A stretch of DNA of 64,000 nucleotides from Streptomyces sp. L2 (lineage in GTDB: Bacteria > Actinomycetota > Actinomycetes > Streptomycetales > Streptomycetaceae), in the NCBI RefSeq assembly GCF_004124325.1, contig NZ_QBDT01000001.1, positions 62,001 to 126,000 of the forward strand, in the 5' to 3' direction. Positions within the stretch are counted from its first letter, which is position 1. Each line of letters opens with the position of its first letter. A program made the position numbers and the translations under genes. Below are positions 23,268 to 32,697 of this stretch, one piece after another. The notes beneath the pieces were generated by a model. That model was given only the letters and a program-made list of their open reading frames with translations, had not been told where the DNA came from and made no database searches.

Positions 23268-24305
23268 TTAGTCGGTGGGGGTTTTGCGGTGGGAGGAGGT
23301 TCGGGGGATCAGTCGGGGTGGGGGTGGGGGGGTGGTGGGTGTGGGTGGGGGGGTGCCTAGGCGGGCCAGGAGGAGTTCTACCGCGTCGCCGGCTGCCCGG
23401 TCCAGGCGCAGGTCGACCGCGGTGAGCGGGGGTTCGCAGGTGCGGGCGCGCAGTCCGTCGTAGCGGGTGACGACCATGACGTCGTCGGGGATGCGGCGGC
23501 CGGCCTCCCGCAGCGCGCGGACCGCGCCGACGGCGAAGGCGTCGACGAGGACGCACAGCGCGTCGATGCCGGGGTGCTCCGCGAGCAGTTCGGCGCACCG
23601 GTCGTGCCCGGCCTGTTCCCCGCCGTCCTCCGGCACGGCGGCGACGATCGGCGTCCAGCCGTGGGCGCGGGCCGCCCGTTCGTAGGCGGCGCGGGCGTCC
23701 AGGGAGGAGTGGCGGGTGCCGGCACCGACCATGAGCGCGGGGCACCGGGCGCCCTGGGCGTGCAGGTGCTCCAGGAGCAGTTCGGCGACCCGGCCGCCGT
23801 GCAGGTCGACGTAGGAGGCGTCGTCGCCGGCGGCGGTGGGCCGGCCGAGCGTGACGTACGGCAGTCCGCGTTCGCGGAGTTGGGCGACGGCGGCGTCGTC
23901 GGCCTCGGGCTCGACGACGATCGCGCCGTCGATGTCCACGGAGTACAGCGCGGACCCGGACTGCACGGGCGGGATCAGGACGAGCGCGTAGTCGTGGACG
24001 AGGGCGCGTTCGGCCGCGGCGGCGGCGACCTCCATGTAGAAGCCGAGCCGGGAGGGGCCGCCGGCGACCGCGAAGGGCATCGAGGAGACCAGCGCGATCG
24101 CCTTGGCCTCGCCGCGGCGCAGGCGCTGGGCGCGCAGGTTGGGCCGGTAGCCGAGTTCGGCGGCGACCGCCTTGATGCGTTCACGGGTGCGGGGGTCGAC
24201 CTTGCCGATGCCGTTGAGGGCGTGGGACACGGTCGTCCGGGAGACCGACGCCGCCTCGGCGACGTCGGCGATGGTGGGCCGGCGGGCGCCGCGGGACGTG
24301 GTCAT
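23268..24305 (-). CDS. LacI-family transcriptional regulator
   Basis: The start is ATG 24305 (MTTSRGARRP). The 345-residue protein has the LacI HTH PTIADVAEAASVSRTTVSHALNG at residues 10-32 and the hinge helix region RPNLRAQRLRRG. A periplasmic-binding-like sensor domain follows, with DGAIVVEPEADD and DVMVVTRYDGL. The last 25 residues are a Pro/Thr/Ser tail not seen in typical family members. LacI proteins of actinomycetes usually respond to sugars, though some sense nucleosides. Neighbours offer two candidate targets: the divergent small membrane gene, and the MFS gene beyond it. Confidence 0.9.
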   Translation of the reverse strand: MTTSRGARRPTIADVAEAASVSRTTVSHALNGIGKVDPRTRERIKAVAAELGYRPNLRAQRLRRGEAKAIALVSSMPFAVAGGPSRLGFYMEVAAAAAERALVHDYALVLIPPVQSGSALYSVDIDGAIVVEPEADDAAVAQLRERGLPYVTLGRPTAAGDDASYVDLHGGRVAELLLEHLHAQGARCPALMVGAGTRHSSLDARAAYERAARAHGWTPIVAAVPEDGGEQAGHDRCAELLAEHPGIDALCVLVDAFAVGAVRALREAGRRIPDDVMVVTRYDGLRARTCEPPLTAVDLRLDRAAGDAVELLLARLGTPPPTPTTPPPPPRLIPRTSSHRKTPTD

Positions 24306-24464
24306 GCGCCTATCTTCCCAACTCGCCTCCCCCGGGACCAGACACCCCCCTTCGCGGGTTCGCGCCGGGCCGGGGGAAAGTTTCGCGGACCCGGGTGAGA
24401 TGACGGCGCCGGTTCGGGGCATCCGGAAGGGCAGGGGGGCAGGGCCAACGGCTGGAGGCACGTC

Positions 24465-24620
24465 ATGATCGCCCTCGGAGTCATCCTTCTCATCATCGGA
24501 TTCATCACGGGCATAGGCATCCTGTGGACCATCGGCATCATCCTGGTCGTGATCGGCGCCGTGTTCTGGATCCTGGGGTCCATGGGGCACGCGATCGCGG
24601 GCCGCCGGCACTATTGGTGA
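24465..24620 (+). CDS. Small hydrophobic membrane protein (DUF6131-like)
   Basis: This 51-residue ORF starts at ATG 24465 behind GGAGG (spacing six). It consists of one or two membrane helices: ALGVILLIIGFITGIGI, then IGIILVVIGAVFWIL, ending GRRHYW. Such tiny proteins with a conserved GRRHYY/W end are widespread in Streptomyces and are annotated as DUF6131. Function is unknown. It is divergent from the LacI regulator. Confidence 0.8.
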   Translation: MIALGVILLIIGFITGIGILWTIGIILVVIGAVFWILGSMGHAIAGRRHYW

Positions 24621-24646
24621 CCGGAACGCCCGACCGCTCCTCCTGA

Positions 24647-25870
24647 CTACGAGGGGCTCGTGCCCTCGCTGAGGGCGCGGGGCGGGTGGCGGGTGACGCG
24701 CAGGCCGACCGCGGCGACGAGCAGGACCGCGCAGCAGGTGAAGACCATGCCCGCGGTGCGCACGCCCAGCGTCACGGCCAGCGCGCCGACCCCGACTACC
24801 GGCAGCGAGATGCCCAGGTAGGCGACGACGAAGAACGCGGAGATGGTGGCGCCGCGGTGCTCGGCCGGTGCGGCGGAGCCGACCGCGGTGAGTCCGGCCC
24901 GGAAGGCCATGCCCTGTCCCACGCCTCCGGCGACCGCGCCGAGCAGCAGCAGGGGGAAGGACTTCAGCAGCAGCGAGGCCCCGACGAGGAGCAGCCCGAC
25001 GACGAGGACGCCGCAGCCGCGCGGCAGGGCACTGCGCGCGCCGAGCCTGCCCATCAGCAGCTGGCCGCAGGTCGAGGCGCAGAACACGCAGAAGACGACG
25101 GCACCCGTCACCGCCAGATTGTGCTTGCCGAGGGTCTGGGCGAGGAAGGCGGGCGCCACCGCGGTGAACAGGCCGAGCAGGGAGAAACCGGCGAAGGCGG
25201 CCAGCGCGCAGGGGGCGAACACCCCGCTCACCTCGGGCGGAACGGTCATGCCCTGGGGGCGCAGCGGGGGCCTCGGTCCCGTGTGGTGCACGGTCTCGGT
25301 GGCCAGGCAGGTGACCAGGAAGGCGACGGCCAGCAGGGTGAGGTGGACGAGGAAGGGCAGCACGAGGGGCCGGGGCGCGTACTCGGCGAGGAAGCCGGCG
25401 AGCAGCGGGCCCAGTCCGAGGCCGCCCATGTTGGCCGCGGTCGCCGCGAACGCGGCGCGTGCCCGGCGTCCTGGTGGCGCGAGGTCGAGGACGGCCGCCG
25501 TGCCGGTGCCGCTGAACAGGCCCGCCGAGAAGCCGGACAGAACCCGGCCGGTGTAGAGCAGGGGCAGTCCGCCCTCGAACAGGAAGCAGACCGCGCTGAG
25601 CGCCGACAGGCCGAGGGCGCCCATCAGGACGGGTCGCCGTCCCAGGACGTCGGAGGAGCCGCCGGCGACGAGGAGGGCGGCGATGACGCCGACCGCGTAC
25701 ACGGCGAAGACCACCGTGACGATCAGTTCGGAGAACCCGATCTGCTGCCGGTACAGCCCGTACAGCGGCGTCGGCAGGGTGGTGCCGAGCATCCCGACGG
25801 CGAAGACGCCCGCGACGGCCTTGTATCCCGGGCGGCGGCGCTGCGGGCCGGGCCCCGCGTCGGTGCTCAT
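24647..25870 (-). CDS. MFS transporter (drug/sugar efflux type)
   Basis: The 407-residue protein has 12 predicted spans. N-terminal GMLGTTLPTPLYGLYRQQIG and the loop 2-3 motif GGSSDVLGRRPVLMGALGLS fit the MFS-1 drug efflux group. Motif C-like AATAANMGGLGLGPLLAGFLAEYA lies in span 5. It would use the proton gradient to expel a small molecule. No dedicated regulator is adjacent, and the LacI gene 340 bases away on the same strand is the nearest. Substrate is unknown. Confidence 0.88.
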   Translation of the reverse strand: MSTDAGPGPQRRRPGYKAVAGVFAVGMLGTTLPTPLYGLYRQQIGFSELIVTVVFAVYAVGVIAALLVAGGSSDVLGRRPVLMGALGLSALSAVCFLFEGGLPLLYTGRVLSGFSAGLFSGTGTAAVLDLAPPGRRARAAFAATAANMGGLGLGPLLAGFLAEYAPRPLVLPFLVHLTLLAVAFLVTCLATETVHHTGPRPPLRPQGMTVPPEVSGVFAPCALAAFAGFSLLGLFTAVAPAFLAQTLGKHNLAVTGAVVFCVFCASTCGQLLMGRLGARSALPRGCGVLVVGLLLVGASLLLKSFPLLLLGAVAGGVGQGMAFRAGLTAVGSAAPAEHRGATISAFFVVAYLGISLPVVGVGALAVTLGVRTAGMVFTCCAVLLVAAVGLRVTRHPPRALSEGTSPS

Positions 25871-26034
25871 CAGGCCACCTTAGGCCGGGAGCCGGCCGTG
25901 GCCCGGCAGGGGCGGGGGGGCTCCGTGTGCGTTTCCGCTGTTCCGGCGATCCGTGGTCCGGGGGGCTTTTCGGGCGGGGCGGACGGGGCACGCGGGCGGG
26001 GTACGGACCGACGACTTCCAGGGTGGTGCCCGCG

Positions 26035-26448
26035 ATGTCCGAGTACGAGCGTTCCCGCACGATGCCCGCGCAGCCCGAGCAGGTCTTCGACCAGGCGGCC
26101 AATCTCGGACAGCTCGACGCCTGGCTGCCGGACGAGCTGCATGTGCGGGTGGACGACCCGCCCGCCGTCACCGTGCACGAGGACCGCGCCGGTCAGGACA
26201 CGGCCGCCCTCGTGCGGGCCGAGGGCGAGCAGATGCGCATCGAGTGGGGGACCCGCGAGCAGGGCGCCTACGCGGGCTGGCTGCAGGTCGCGGGGATCGG
26301 CAGCGGCGCCAGCGAGGTGACGGTGCACCTGTCGTTCTTCGACGACAGCCACGACCCCGGTGAACAGACGGTCGGTGACGCGCTCGACGGCAGTCTGCGG
26401 CGTCTGGAGGAGCAGGTGCGGCTCCGCGTCGACAACGCGGCGGGCTGA
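26035..26448 (+). CDS. SRPBCC-family small protein
   Basis: The start is ATG 26035 (MSEYERSRTMPAQPEQVFDQ). The 137-residue chain has the SRPBCC layout: EQVFDQAANLGQLDAWLPDEL, beta strands through RIEWGTREQGAYAGWLQV and VTVHLSFFDD, and a C-terminal helix DALDGSLRRLEEQVR. The family binds hydrophobic ligands or acts as small polyketide or stress proteins. It is convergent with glycerol kinase, with a shared hairpin between. Ligand unknown. Confidence 0.75.
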   Translation: MSEYERSRTMPAQPEQVFDQAANLGQLDAWLPDELHVRVDDPPAVTVHEDRAGQDTAALVRAEGEQMRIEWGTREQGAYAGWLQVAGIGSGASEVTVHLSFFDDSHDPGEQTVGDALDGSLRRLEEQVRLRVDNAAG

Positions 26449-26497
26449 GCCCCACCACACCTGCTCCCCGCACCGGGACCGGTGCGGTCAGTGGGGC
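26449..26497. terminator. Hairpin between convergent SRPBCC and glycerol kinase genes
   Basis: CCGCACCGG-GA-CCGGTGCGG (26468-26487) is a perfect 9-bp stem with a 2-base loop. An outer GCCCCAC (26449-26455) / GTGGGGC (26491-26497) pair encloses it. The site lies exactly between the two stops, a typical bidirectional terminator without U-tract. Confidence 0.65.
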
Positions 26498-28002
26498 GCC
26501 GGCGGTCTGATCCAGTCCAGGGAGCGTTCCACGGCCCGGAGCCAGTTGTCGTACTCCGTCTCCCGGTGCCCGGGGTCCATGGCGGGCAGCCACTGGGCTG
26601 CCCGGTGCCAGTTGCCGCGCAGGACCTCCAGGTCGGACCAGTAGCCGGCGGCGAGCCCGGCGGCGTAGGCGGCGCCGAGGGAGACGGTCTCGACGACCAT
26701 GGGGCGGACCACGGGCACGTCGAGGACGTCGGCGACGTACTGCATCAGCAGGTTGTCGGCGGTCATCCCGCCGTCCACCTTGAGGCGGCTCAGCGGTACG
26801 GCGGAGTCGGCGTTCATGGCGTCGACGACCTCCCTGGTCTGCCAGGCGGTGGCCTCCAGGACGGCGCGCGCGAGGTGCCCCTTGGTGATGTAGGAGGTCA
26901 GGCCGACGATGACGCCGCGCGCGTCGCTGCGCCAGCGGGGGGCGAAGAGCCCGGAGAAGGCGGGGACGATGTAGCAGCCGCCGTTGTCGTCGACGGTGCG
27001 GGCGAGGGTCTCGATCTCGGGGGCGCTGCTGATCAGGCCGAGGCGGTCGCGGAACCACTGGACCAGGGAGCCGGTGACGGCGATGGAGCCTTCCAGGGCG
27101 TAGACGGGGGCCCGGTCACCGATCTTGTAGGCGACGGTGGTGAGGAGCCCGTGCCTGGAGCGGACGACGTCGGTGCCGGTGTTGAGCAGCAGGAAGCTGC
27201 CGGTGCCGTAGGTGCATTTCGCCTCGCCCGGTGAGAAGCAGGTCTGGCCGAAGAGGGCGGCCTGCTGGTCGCCGAGGGCGGCGGTGACGCGGACGCCGGG
27301 CAGGAGGGTGCGGGCGGTGCCGTAGACCTCGGCGGAGGATCTGATCTCGGGGAGCATCGGGCGGGGCACGCCGAAGAACGCGAGGAGTTCCTCGTCCCAG
27401 GTGAGGGTGTGGATGTTCATCAGCATGGTGCGGGAGGCGTTGGTGGCGTCGGTGAGGTGCAGGCCGCCGTCGGCGCCGCCGGTGAGGTTCCAGATCAGCC
27501 AGGTCTCCATCGTGCCGAACAGCACGTCGCCGTCGCGGGCGCGCTGGTGGAGGCCCTTGACGTGGTCGAAGAGCCAGCGCAGCCGCAGGGCCGAGAAGTA
27601 GGTGGAGGGCGGCAGCCCGCAGCGTTCGAGGAAGAAGGCGTCCCCGGGGTCGCGGGCGAGTTCGTCCACGAGGGGCGCGGTGCGGGTGTCCTGCCAGACG
27701 ACGGCGCGGCCGAGCGGGGCGCCGGTGTGCCGGTCCCACAGAACGGTCGTCTCACGCTGGTTGGCCAGTCCGACGGCGGCGATCTCGTCCGCGCGGACGC
27801 CGGCGTCGGCGAGGGCCTCGGGGACGACGCGCCGCAGGTTGTGCCAGATCTCGACGGCGTCGTGCTCGACCCAGCCCGGCCGGGGGAAGTGCTGCTGGTG
27901 TTCCCGCTGCGCGACGGAGACCAGGCGCCCACGGTGGTCGAACAGGATGCATCGCGTGGAGTTGGTGCCCTGATCGATGGACATCACATACCGTTCAACC
28001 AT
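26488..28002 (-). CDS. glpK: Glycerol kinase
   Basis: The 504-residue protein starts with [18 protein letters not shown], the first phosphate-binding motif of FGGY kinases. It continues with the glycerol-binding [11 protein letters not shown] and WQDTRT region, the ATP motif [12 protein letters not shown] and the C-terminal [19 protein letters not shown]. Length matches GlpK from other species. It phosphorylates glycerol to glycerol-3-phosphate in the cytoplasm. The gene lies 44 bases downstream of an IclR regulator on the same strand, as gylR does with its glycerol operon in Streptomyces. The usual facilitator glpF is absent here, and a glpD lies 22 kb away. Confidence 0.95.
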   Translation of the reverse strand: MVERYVMSIDQGTNSTRCILFDHRGRLVSVAQREHQQHFPRPGWVEHDAVEIWHNLRRVVPEALADAGVRADEIAAVGLANQRETTVLWDRHTGAPLGRAVVWQDTRTAPLVDELARDPGDAFFLERCGLPPSTYFSALRLRWLFDHVKGLHQRARDGDVLFGTMETWLIWNLTGGADGGLHLTDATNASRTMLMNIHTLTWDEELLAFFGVPRPMLPEIRSSAEVYGTARTLLPGVRVTAALGDQQAALFGQTCFSPGEAKCTYGTGSFLLLNTGTDVVRSRHGLLTTVAYKIGDRAPVYALEGSIAVTGSLVQWFRDRLGLISSAPEIETLARTVDDNGGCYIVPAFSGLFAPRWRSDARGVIVGLTSYITKGHLARAVLEATAWQTREVVDAMNADSAVPLSRLKVDGGMTADNLLMQYVADVLDVPVVRPMVVETVSLGAAYAAGLAAGYWSDLEVLRGNWHRAAQWLPAMDPGHRETEYDNWLRAVERSLDWIRPPAPH

Positions 28003-28046
28003 GATCGGGTCTGCCTTCCGGGGGGACGAGGAGGCGTCGGGAGGGC

Positions 28047-28814
28047 CTACCAGCGGGCGGCACCGAGGTCTTTGGAGATCGCCCGGGCGGCCTCCCGGAT
28101 CAGGGTGATCAGGCTCGGCCGGGGGTGCCCCTGGCTGTCGCAGATCCGCTCGACGGCGCCGGAGAGCCCGATGGCGCCGACGACGAGACCCCCGTGGCCC
28201 CGGATCGGTGCGGCGAGCCCGGCCTCCCCCATGCTCATCTCCTGGATCTCGGCGGCCCAGCCGAGCTCCCGGACCTCGGCGAGCGACCTCGTGAGCTGTT
28301 CGGCGCTGTCCAGGGTGTGCCGGGTGTAGGTCTCCAGCCCCGCTTCCCGGGCCGGTTCCAGGGCGACGGTGCCGTAGGCCAGGAGGACCTTGCCTAGGGA
28401 GGAGGCGTGCAGGGGCAGCAGGGCGCCGACGTCCAGGGTCTGGAAGGTGTCGTCCGGCCGGAACACGTGGTGGACGACGAGGACCTTGCCCTCCAGCGGG
28501 GTGCCGAGGCGCACCGCTTCGCCGCTGCGGGCGGCCAGGGCGTCGGCCCAGTTGATGGAGCGGGAGCGCAGCTCGTTGACGTCCAGGTAGCTCGTGCCGA
28601 GGTGCAGCAGGGCGGCTCCGAGCTGGTACTTCCCGGTGGCCGCGTCCTGCTCGACGAAATCCACGTGCTGGAGAGTGCGCAGGATGCCGTGGGCCGTGCC
28701 CTTCGCCAGCCCCAGCGAGGCCGCCACCTCGCCGAGCCCGAGTCGGCGCGGCCCGCCCGCGAGCAGGCGCAGGATCGCCGCCGCCCGTTCGATCGACTGG
28801 ACCGGTCCGGCCAT
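28047..28814 (-). CDS. gylR: IclR-family regulator, GylR-like
   Basis: The 255-residue protein has the IclR winged helix [18 protein letters not shown] plus [23 protein letters not shown], and a GAF-like effector domain with [14 protein letters not shown] and the [26 protein letters not shown] core. Sequence and its place directly before glpK match GylR, the repressor of Streptomyces glycerol operons that responds to glycerol-3-phosphate. Regulation of glpK is very likely. The regulator probably also controls its own promoter in the upstream gap. Confidence 0.85.
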   Translation of the reverse strand: MAGPVQSIERAAAILRLLAGGPRRLGLGEVAASLGLAKGTAHGILRTLQHVDFVEQDAATGKYQLGAALLHLGTSYLDVNELRSRSINWADALAARSGEAVRLGTPLEGKVLVVHHVFRPDDTFQTLDVGALLPLHASSLGKVLLAYGTVALEPAREAGLETYTRHTLDSAEQLTRSLAEVRELGWAAEIQEMSMGEAGLAAPIRGHGGLVVGAIGLSGAVERICDSQGHPRPSLITLIREAARAISKDLGAARW

Positions 28815-28836
28815 GAGGCGAGCCTATTACCGCCGC

Positions 28837-28900
28837 GGACGGCTCGCCCGGCCTGCGCGGACGGCTCGCCCGGCCTGCGGACGGCCCGCCCGGGACCTGC
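28837..28900. repeat. Three tandem 20-22 bp repeats upstream of gylR-like gene
   Basis: GGACGGCTCGCCCGGCCTGC occurs at 28837 and 28859, with a third, altered copy at 28879. The array lies 23 bases upstream of the IclR start codon. It could be slippage DNA or a set of regulator sites; there is no dyad symmetry, which argues against a GylR operator. Confidence 0.6.
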
Positions 28901-28959
28901 GCCCGCTGGCTACGGCAGAGGCGGACAGCGCGGCGTTCGGTAATGCCGACCGGTGTTCA

Positions 28960-28988
28960 TTGACCGGCCGGGACCGGCTTCCTAACGT
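28960..28988 (+). promoter_or_regulatory. Sigma-70-like promoter for the anti-sigma-type kinase gene
   Basis: TTGACC (28960-28965) and TAACGT (28983-28988) are separated by 17 bases, 66 bases upstream of the ATG at 29055. Both hexamers fit the vegetative consensus. Confidence 0.6.
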
Positions 28989-29054
28989 GCTCTGCGACTC
29001 GGCAACGCGCCGGGCCGGACGACAGGCCCGCGGCGCCGAACCCCAGGAGAGACG

Positions 29055-29480
29055 ATGGCGGCACAGCTGAACACGCTGTTTCGGGAGGCGTTCGACGAGG
29101 TGTGTCCGGTGCCGCCCGTCGCCGGTGCCGTGCCGGCCGTGCGCCGGCGCGTGGGCAGGCTCCTCGCGGACTGGGACGTGTGCCCGCGGATCGTCGACGA
29201 CTCGCTGCTCGTGGTGTCGGAGCTGCTCACGAACGCGTTCGTGCACGCCCTGCCGCCGGCGGTGCTACGGCTGTCCTGGCGTCCCGGTGACGGGGCGGGC
29301 ACCCTGCGCGTCGAGGTGACGGACGCCGGCCCCGTGCGTCCGGCGGGCGCCTCGCCTGCGGGAGTGGATCCCGACGAGCACGGCCGGGGCGAACACATCG
29401 TGCGCGCGCTGGCCGTGCGCCACGGCATACGTGTGCACGACGGCGGAGTGACCCGGTGGGCGGACCTCGTCACGGCCTGA
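29055..29480 (+). CDS. ATP-binding regulatory kinase (RsbW/anti-sigma-like HATPase)
   Basis: The 141-residue protein is almost entirely a GHKL ATPase fold: RRVGRLLADWDVCPRIVDDSLLVVSELLTNAFVHA holds the N box, EVTDAG-like VTDAGPVRPAG the G1 box, and DEHGRGEHIVRALAVRHGI the G2 box. This architecture is typical of the many Streptomyces RsbW-like proteins that bind anti-anti-sigma partners or sigma factors. The start follows GGAGAG. A SpoIIE-type phosphatase lies just downstream on the opposite strand, the usual functional partner. Target sigma factor is unknown. Confidence 0.85.
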   Translation: MAAQLNTLFREAFDEVCPVPPVAGAVPAVRRRVGRLLADWDVCPRIVDDSLLVVSELLTNAFVHALPPAVLRLSWRPGDGAGTLRVEVTDAGPVRPAGASPAGVDPDEHGRGEHIVRALAVRHGIRVHDGGVTRWADLVTA

Positions 29481-29525
29481 GAGTCTTGCGATGCGCCGGG
29501 GGGCCGGTCAGGCGTGCGCTTCTGC

Positions 29526-30881
29526 TCAGGTCTGCGGTTCGGGGACGGCAGATTCGGCGGCACCGGACTCGCGGGCGACGGGTTCCAGGGCAGCGGGCTC
29601 CGAGGCGGCGGCTTCGCAGACCGCGGGTGCAGGGCCGGCGGCATCAGGGCCGGCGGACTCAGGGACGCCGGGTTCGCGGTCGGCCGGTGAGCCCGCTTCC
29701 GGGGTCTCGGGGGTCGTCCGCTCCTCCCTGGTCCGCTGCCGCAGCAACAGCAGGGCGGCGTCGTCGTGCAGTCGGCCGCCCACGTGTGCGAGCAGCTCGC
29801 GGTGGAGCGCGGCGAGGGTGCGGGCCGGCTCGTCGCCGACGTGACGGGCCACCCCGTCGGCGAGGGGATAGAACTCCCGGGCGTGGTCGCGGGCCTCCGT
29901 GACGCCGTCCGTGTAGAGCAGCAGCTGGTCCCCGTCGGCGAAGGGCAGGAGTTCGAGACGCGGGGTCTCGCCGGACAGGGCGCGCAGCCCGAGCGGCGGG
30001 GAGGGATGGGCCGGTTCCACCGCCACGACACCTCCGTCGGCGGATATCAGCAGCGGCGGCGCGTGCCCGCAGTTGACGACCTCCAGCCGGCCGGGGCCGC
30101 AGTGGCCGACGACCACGGCGGTGACGAAGTCGTCCGCGCCGAGGTTGCGGGCGAGGCTCCGTTCGATCCGGGCGACGACGGCGAGCAGGTCGGGCTCGTC
30201 GTAGGCGGCCTCCCGGAAGACACCGAGTACGAGCGCGGCGGTTCCGACGGCCGGCAGCCCCTTGCCGCGGACGTCGCCGACGATCAGCCGGATGCCGTGC
30301 GGGGTCGGCACCAGGGCGTAGAGGTCCCCGCCGATCCGGGCCTCGGCGGCGGCGGCGCTGTACTGGACGGCCACCTGGAAGGGGCCGACGGTCTCCGGTA
30401 CGGGCTTGAGGAGGGCGTGCTGGGCGGCCTCGGCGACGGAGCGGACGGCGGCCAGCACGCGTTCCCGGCGGCTGCGCAGGGCACTGGCCAGTCCGCTCGC
30501 CAGCGTGACGGCGACCAGGGCGGACAGCACGGCGACGAGTTCCCCGCCGGGGACCCCGTCCCGGGCGCCCAGCGCCGCGCCGAGCGCCGCGGCGAGTACT
30601 CCGACGCACACGACACCGCGCGGCCCGTTGGTGGCGGCGGCCAGTGCGGGCCCGGCCGCCAGCAGCGGCAGCCACATCGTGCCGGCGCCGCCGAGGACGT
30701 CGACGAGGACGACGACGCAGACGATCACCACCGGGAGGACGGGGATGCCGGCGGCCAGTTGGGCGGCGCGGTGTCTGTGGGCCGGCGTCCGGTGCCCGGC
30801 CGCCCCCTCCCCCGCCGTTCGTTGACGGGCCGCGCCCTCGCGGGCATGTCGCGACGGCCCGTGCTGCTGCGCCTGACTCAT
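29526..30881 (-). CDS. Membrane SpoIIE/PP2C-type serine phosphatase
   Basis: The start is taken at ATG 30881 (MSQAQQHGPSRH); an upstream GTG/ATG extension has no ribosome site. The 451-residue protein has about four to five membrane spans at residues 45-135. The PP2C_2/SpoIIE domain follows, with VQYSAAAAEARIGGDLYALV, GDVRGKGLPAVGTAAL, NCGHAPPLL and LYTDGVTEARD (metal-binding Asp residues). The last 75 residues are a low-complexity Glu/Ala/Pro tail. Such phosphatases dephosphorylate anti-anti-sigma proteins and so release sigma factors. The convergent RsbW-like gene is a plausible partner. Confidence 0.88.
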   Translation of the reverse strand: MSQAQQHGPSRHAREGAARQRTAGEGAAGHRTPAHRHRAAQLAAGIPVLPVVIVCVVVLVDVLGGAGTMWLPLLAAGPALAAATNGPRGVVCVGVLAAALGAALGARDGVPGGELVAVLSALVAVTLASGLASALRSRRERVLAAVRSVAEAAQHALLKPVPETVGPFQVAVQYSAAAAEARIGGDLYALVPTPHGIRLIVGDVRGKGLPAVGTAALVLGVFREAAYDEPDLLAVVARIERSLARNLGADDFVTAVVVGHCGPGRLEVVNCGHAPPLLISADGGVVAVEPAHPSPPLGLRALSGETPRLELLPFADGDQLLLYTDGVTEARDHAREFYPLADGVARHVGDEPARTLAALHRELLAHVGGRLHDDAALLLLRQRTREERTTPETPEAGSPADREPGVPESAGPDAAGPAPAVCEAAASEPAALEPVARESGAAESAVPEPQT

Positions 30882-30978
30882 GTGTACGTCCGCGGTCCTC
30901 ACGTTGGGGGTGCACTCCCGGCATGTCCGTTTCATCCAGGAAACGGGCTGGGCCGGGCCGGTCACAAGGTGAGGGATT

Positions 30979-31737
30979 TCAGATAGTGAGCGACAGGCTC
31001 CTGGTCACACGGCTCGCGGCCGGCAGCAGTCGCCCCCGCACCTCGCCGAGCCGTGAGACGCGTTCCGCCGGCAGGGAGACGCCCAGCGAGCCGAGGATGT
31101 CCCCGCTGTAGACGGGCACGGCGACGCACACCGTACCGAGGGCGTACTCCTCCAGGTCCGTGACGGCCGGGGCCAGCGGGGCCGAGTCGAGCCGGCGCAG
31201 CAGTTCGGGCGGGCTGGTGACGGTGCGCGGGGTGAGGTCGGCGAGGTGGTGGCGGGCGAGGTAGTCCCGGCGGGCTTCGTCGTCCAGTTCCCGCAGGACG
31301 GACTTGCCGAGGGCGGTGGCGTGCCCGGCGTCCGCGAAGCCGACCCACAGGTCCACGCGGGGTGCCCGGGGGCCGTCCACGATCTCGGCGACGCGGATCT
31401 CGCCGTCCTCGTAGAACGTGAGGTAGGCGGCGCCGGCGAGTTCGTCGCGCAGGGCGGCGAGGGCCGGCCGGACGCGGCTGAGGAGCCGCTGGGCGCGGCC
31501 GGTGGTGTGCAGGGACTGCAGTTTGTCGCCGAGGACGTAGCCGCCGTCGTCCAGTTTGCGCACGTAGCCGTCGTGGACCAGCGTCCGCAGCAGGTGGTAG
31601 GCGGTGGCGAGCGGCAGGCCCGTGTCGCGCGCCAGCTGTTTCGCCGGCGCGCCGTTCTCGTGTGCGCTGACCTCCTCCAGCAGGCGGAGGGCGCGCTGCA
31701 CGGACGTGATGAGGGTGGGGCTGTCGCGAGCAGCCAT
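30979..31737 (-). CDS. IclR-family regulator
   Basis: The start is ATG 31737 (MAARDSPTLITSVQRALRLLEE). The 252-residue protein has the IclR helix-turn-helix APAKQLARDTGLPLATAYHLLRTL and an effector domain with ATALGKSVLRELDDEARRDYL and the CVAVPVYSGDILGSLGVSLP core. It is a different subgroup from the GylR-like protein at 28047. No target gene is obvious; the next gene in the same direction is a phosphatase. Family members sense aromatic acids, sugars or glyoxylate. Confidence 0.88.
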   Translation of the reverse strand: MAARDSPTLITSVQRALRLLEEVSAHENGAPAKQLARDTGLPLATAYHLLRTLVHDGYVRKLDDGGYVLGDKLQSLHTTGRAQRLLSRVRPALAALRDELAGAAYLTFYEDGEIRVAEIVDGPRAPRVDLWVGFADAGHATALGKSVLRELDDEARRDYLARHHLADLTPRTVTSPPELLRRLDSAPLAPAVTDLEEYALGTVCVAVPVYSGDILGSLGVSLPAERVSRLGEVRGRLLPAASRVTRSLSLTI

Positions 31738-31872
31738 GGGACCAGGGTGCGCCGGGCACCGGGCGCGGGCAAGACGGGGCCGGTGCCCGGCGCACCCACC
31801 GGGCCGGTCCGCCGCCCGCGCACCCCTCGGGCGGGCGGCCGCCCGGCGCACCCTGGCCGGCGCCCCGCGGGC

Positions 31873-32697
31873 TCAGCCGGCCGCGCCTACCTGGAAGGAG
31901 AGGTCGTTGTCGACCGTGTAGTAGGCCCGCACGTCGGTGCCGTCGGTGCGGGCGGCCGGGTAGACGAACGATCCCTTGCGGTGCTCGACGTCGTCCAGGA
32001 GCCGGGCGACCCGGACGGGGGGTGCGTCGGGGGCGGGGTGGACGAAGACGTCCCAGAAGCCGCCGCCGGCCGTGGTGCCGGCGGCCAGCGCCCGGTGGTC
32101 GACGGTGAAGCGGAAGTCCCTGCCGTCTGCGCCCGCGTGGACCGGCGCGGTCTGCTCCCGGTCGCCGCCGCTGCCCCGCGGGCACAGCCGTACGACCGCT
32201 CCGTCGGCGAGGCGGGTGCCGTGCAGCCGGGCGTGGACGGTCGTGGACCGGTCGCCGACCTCGATGCGGCCGGCTTCCGCGTGGGCGGTGCGCAGCCAGG
32301 TCCGCAGCGCGAGGTAGCCGTCCTTCGTCGGGTAGGGGATCCGCGCGGCCACGGGTGCGGTCCGGTCCCTGAGGTGTCCGTCTACGAGGGCCCGCAGATC
32401 GCGCGGACCGGGTCGCAGGCGTTCTGGCTCGGCGTCCGGTGCGCGCAGGAGGTAAAGGTCCCAGCGGCCTTCGGCCAGCGGCGGGAGCGGGTCCAGGACG
32501 GCGCGCGTCTCGCCCTCGGCACCGGTTTCCAGGGTGAGGAGGCGCCGGTCCGTGTCGGGGCTGCCGGTGCCGGTGCGCCGTCGCAGCAGGAGCTGGGGGC
32601 GGGGGTCCGGCACGGGTGGGGTGAGGGTGAAGGCGATGTGGCCGTCGGGGCCGGCCAGGCAGTGTGCGCGCGGTTCCGTTCTGTCGTCCCCGGTCAT
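31873..32697 (-). CDS. Conserved hypothetical protein coupled to a glycosyltransferase
   Basis: The 274-residue protein overlaps the end of the upstream glycosyltransferase by four bases (ATGA), so the two proteins are probably made in step. It has two beta-rich halves with a repeated theme (GPDGHIAFTLTPP, LLRRRTGT near the N-terminus; DGAVVRLCPRG and GGGFWDVFVHPAPDAPPVRVARLL later). The repeated LARL..DGxWD pattern suggests tandem beta-sandwich modules. No catalytic motif was recognised. It may modify or bind the product of the glycosyltransferase, for example a cell-wall polymer. Function is unknown. Confidence 0.65.
   Translation of the reverse strand: MTGDDRTEPRAHCLAGPDGHIAFTLTPPVPDPRPQLLLRRRTGTGSPDTDRRLLTLETGAEGETRAVLDPLPPLAEGRWDLYLLRAPDAEPERLRPGPRDLRALVDGHLRDRTAPVAARIPYPTKDGYLALRTWLRTAHAEAGRIEVGDRSTTVHARLHGTRLADGAVVRLCPRGSGGDREQTAPVHAGADGRDFRFTVDHRALAAGTTAGGGFWDVFVHPAPDAPPVRVARLLDDVEHRKGSFVYPAARTDGTDVRAYYTVDNDLSFQVGAAG

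Noticed and set aside
24306..26171. Upstream extension of the LacI gene (967-residue ORF)
   Set aside because: Sequence before the ATG at 24305 is a shadow of the MFS transporter gene; the LacI helix-turn-helix starts right after 24305.
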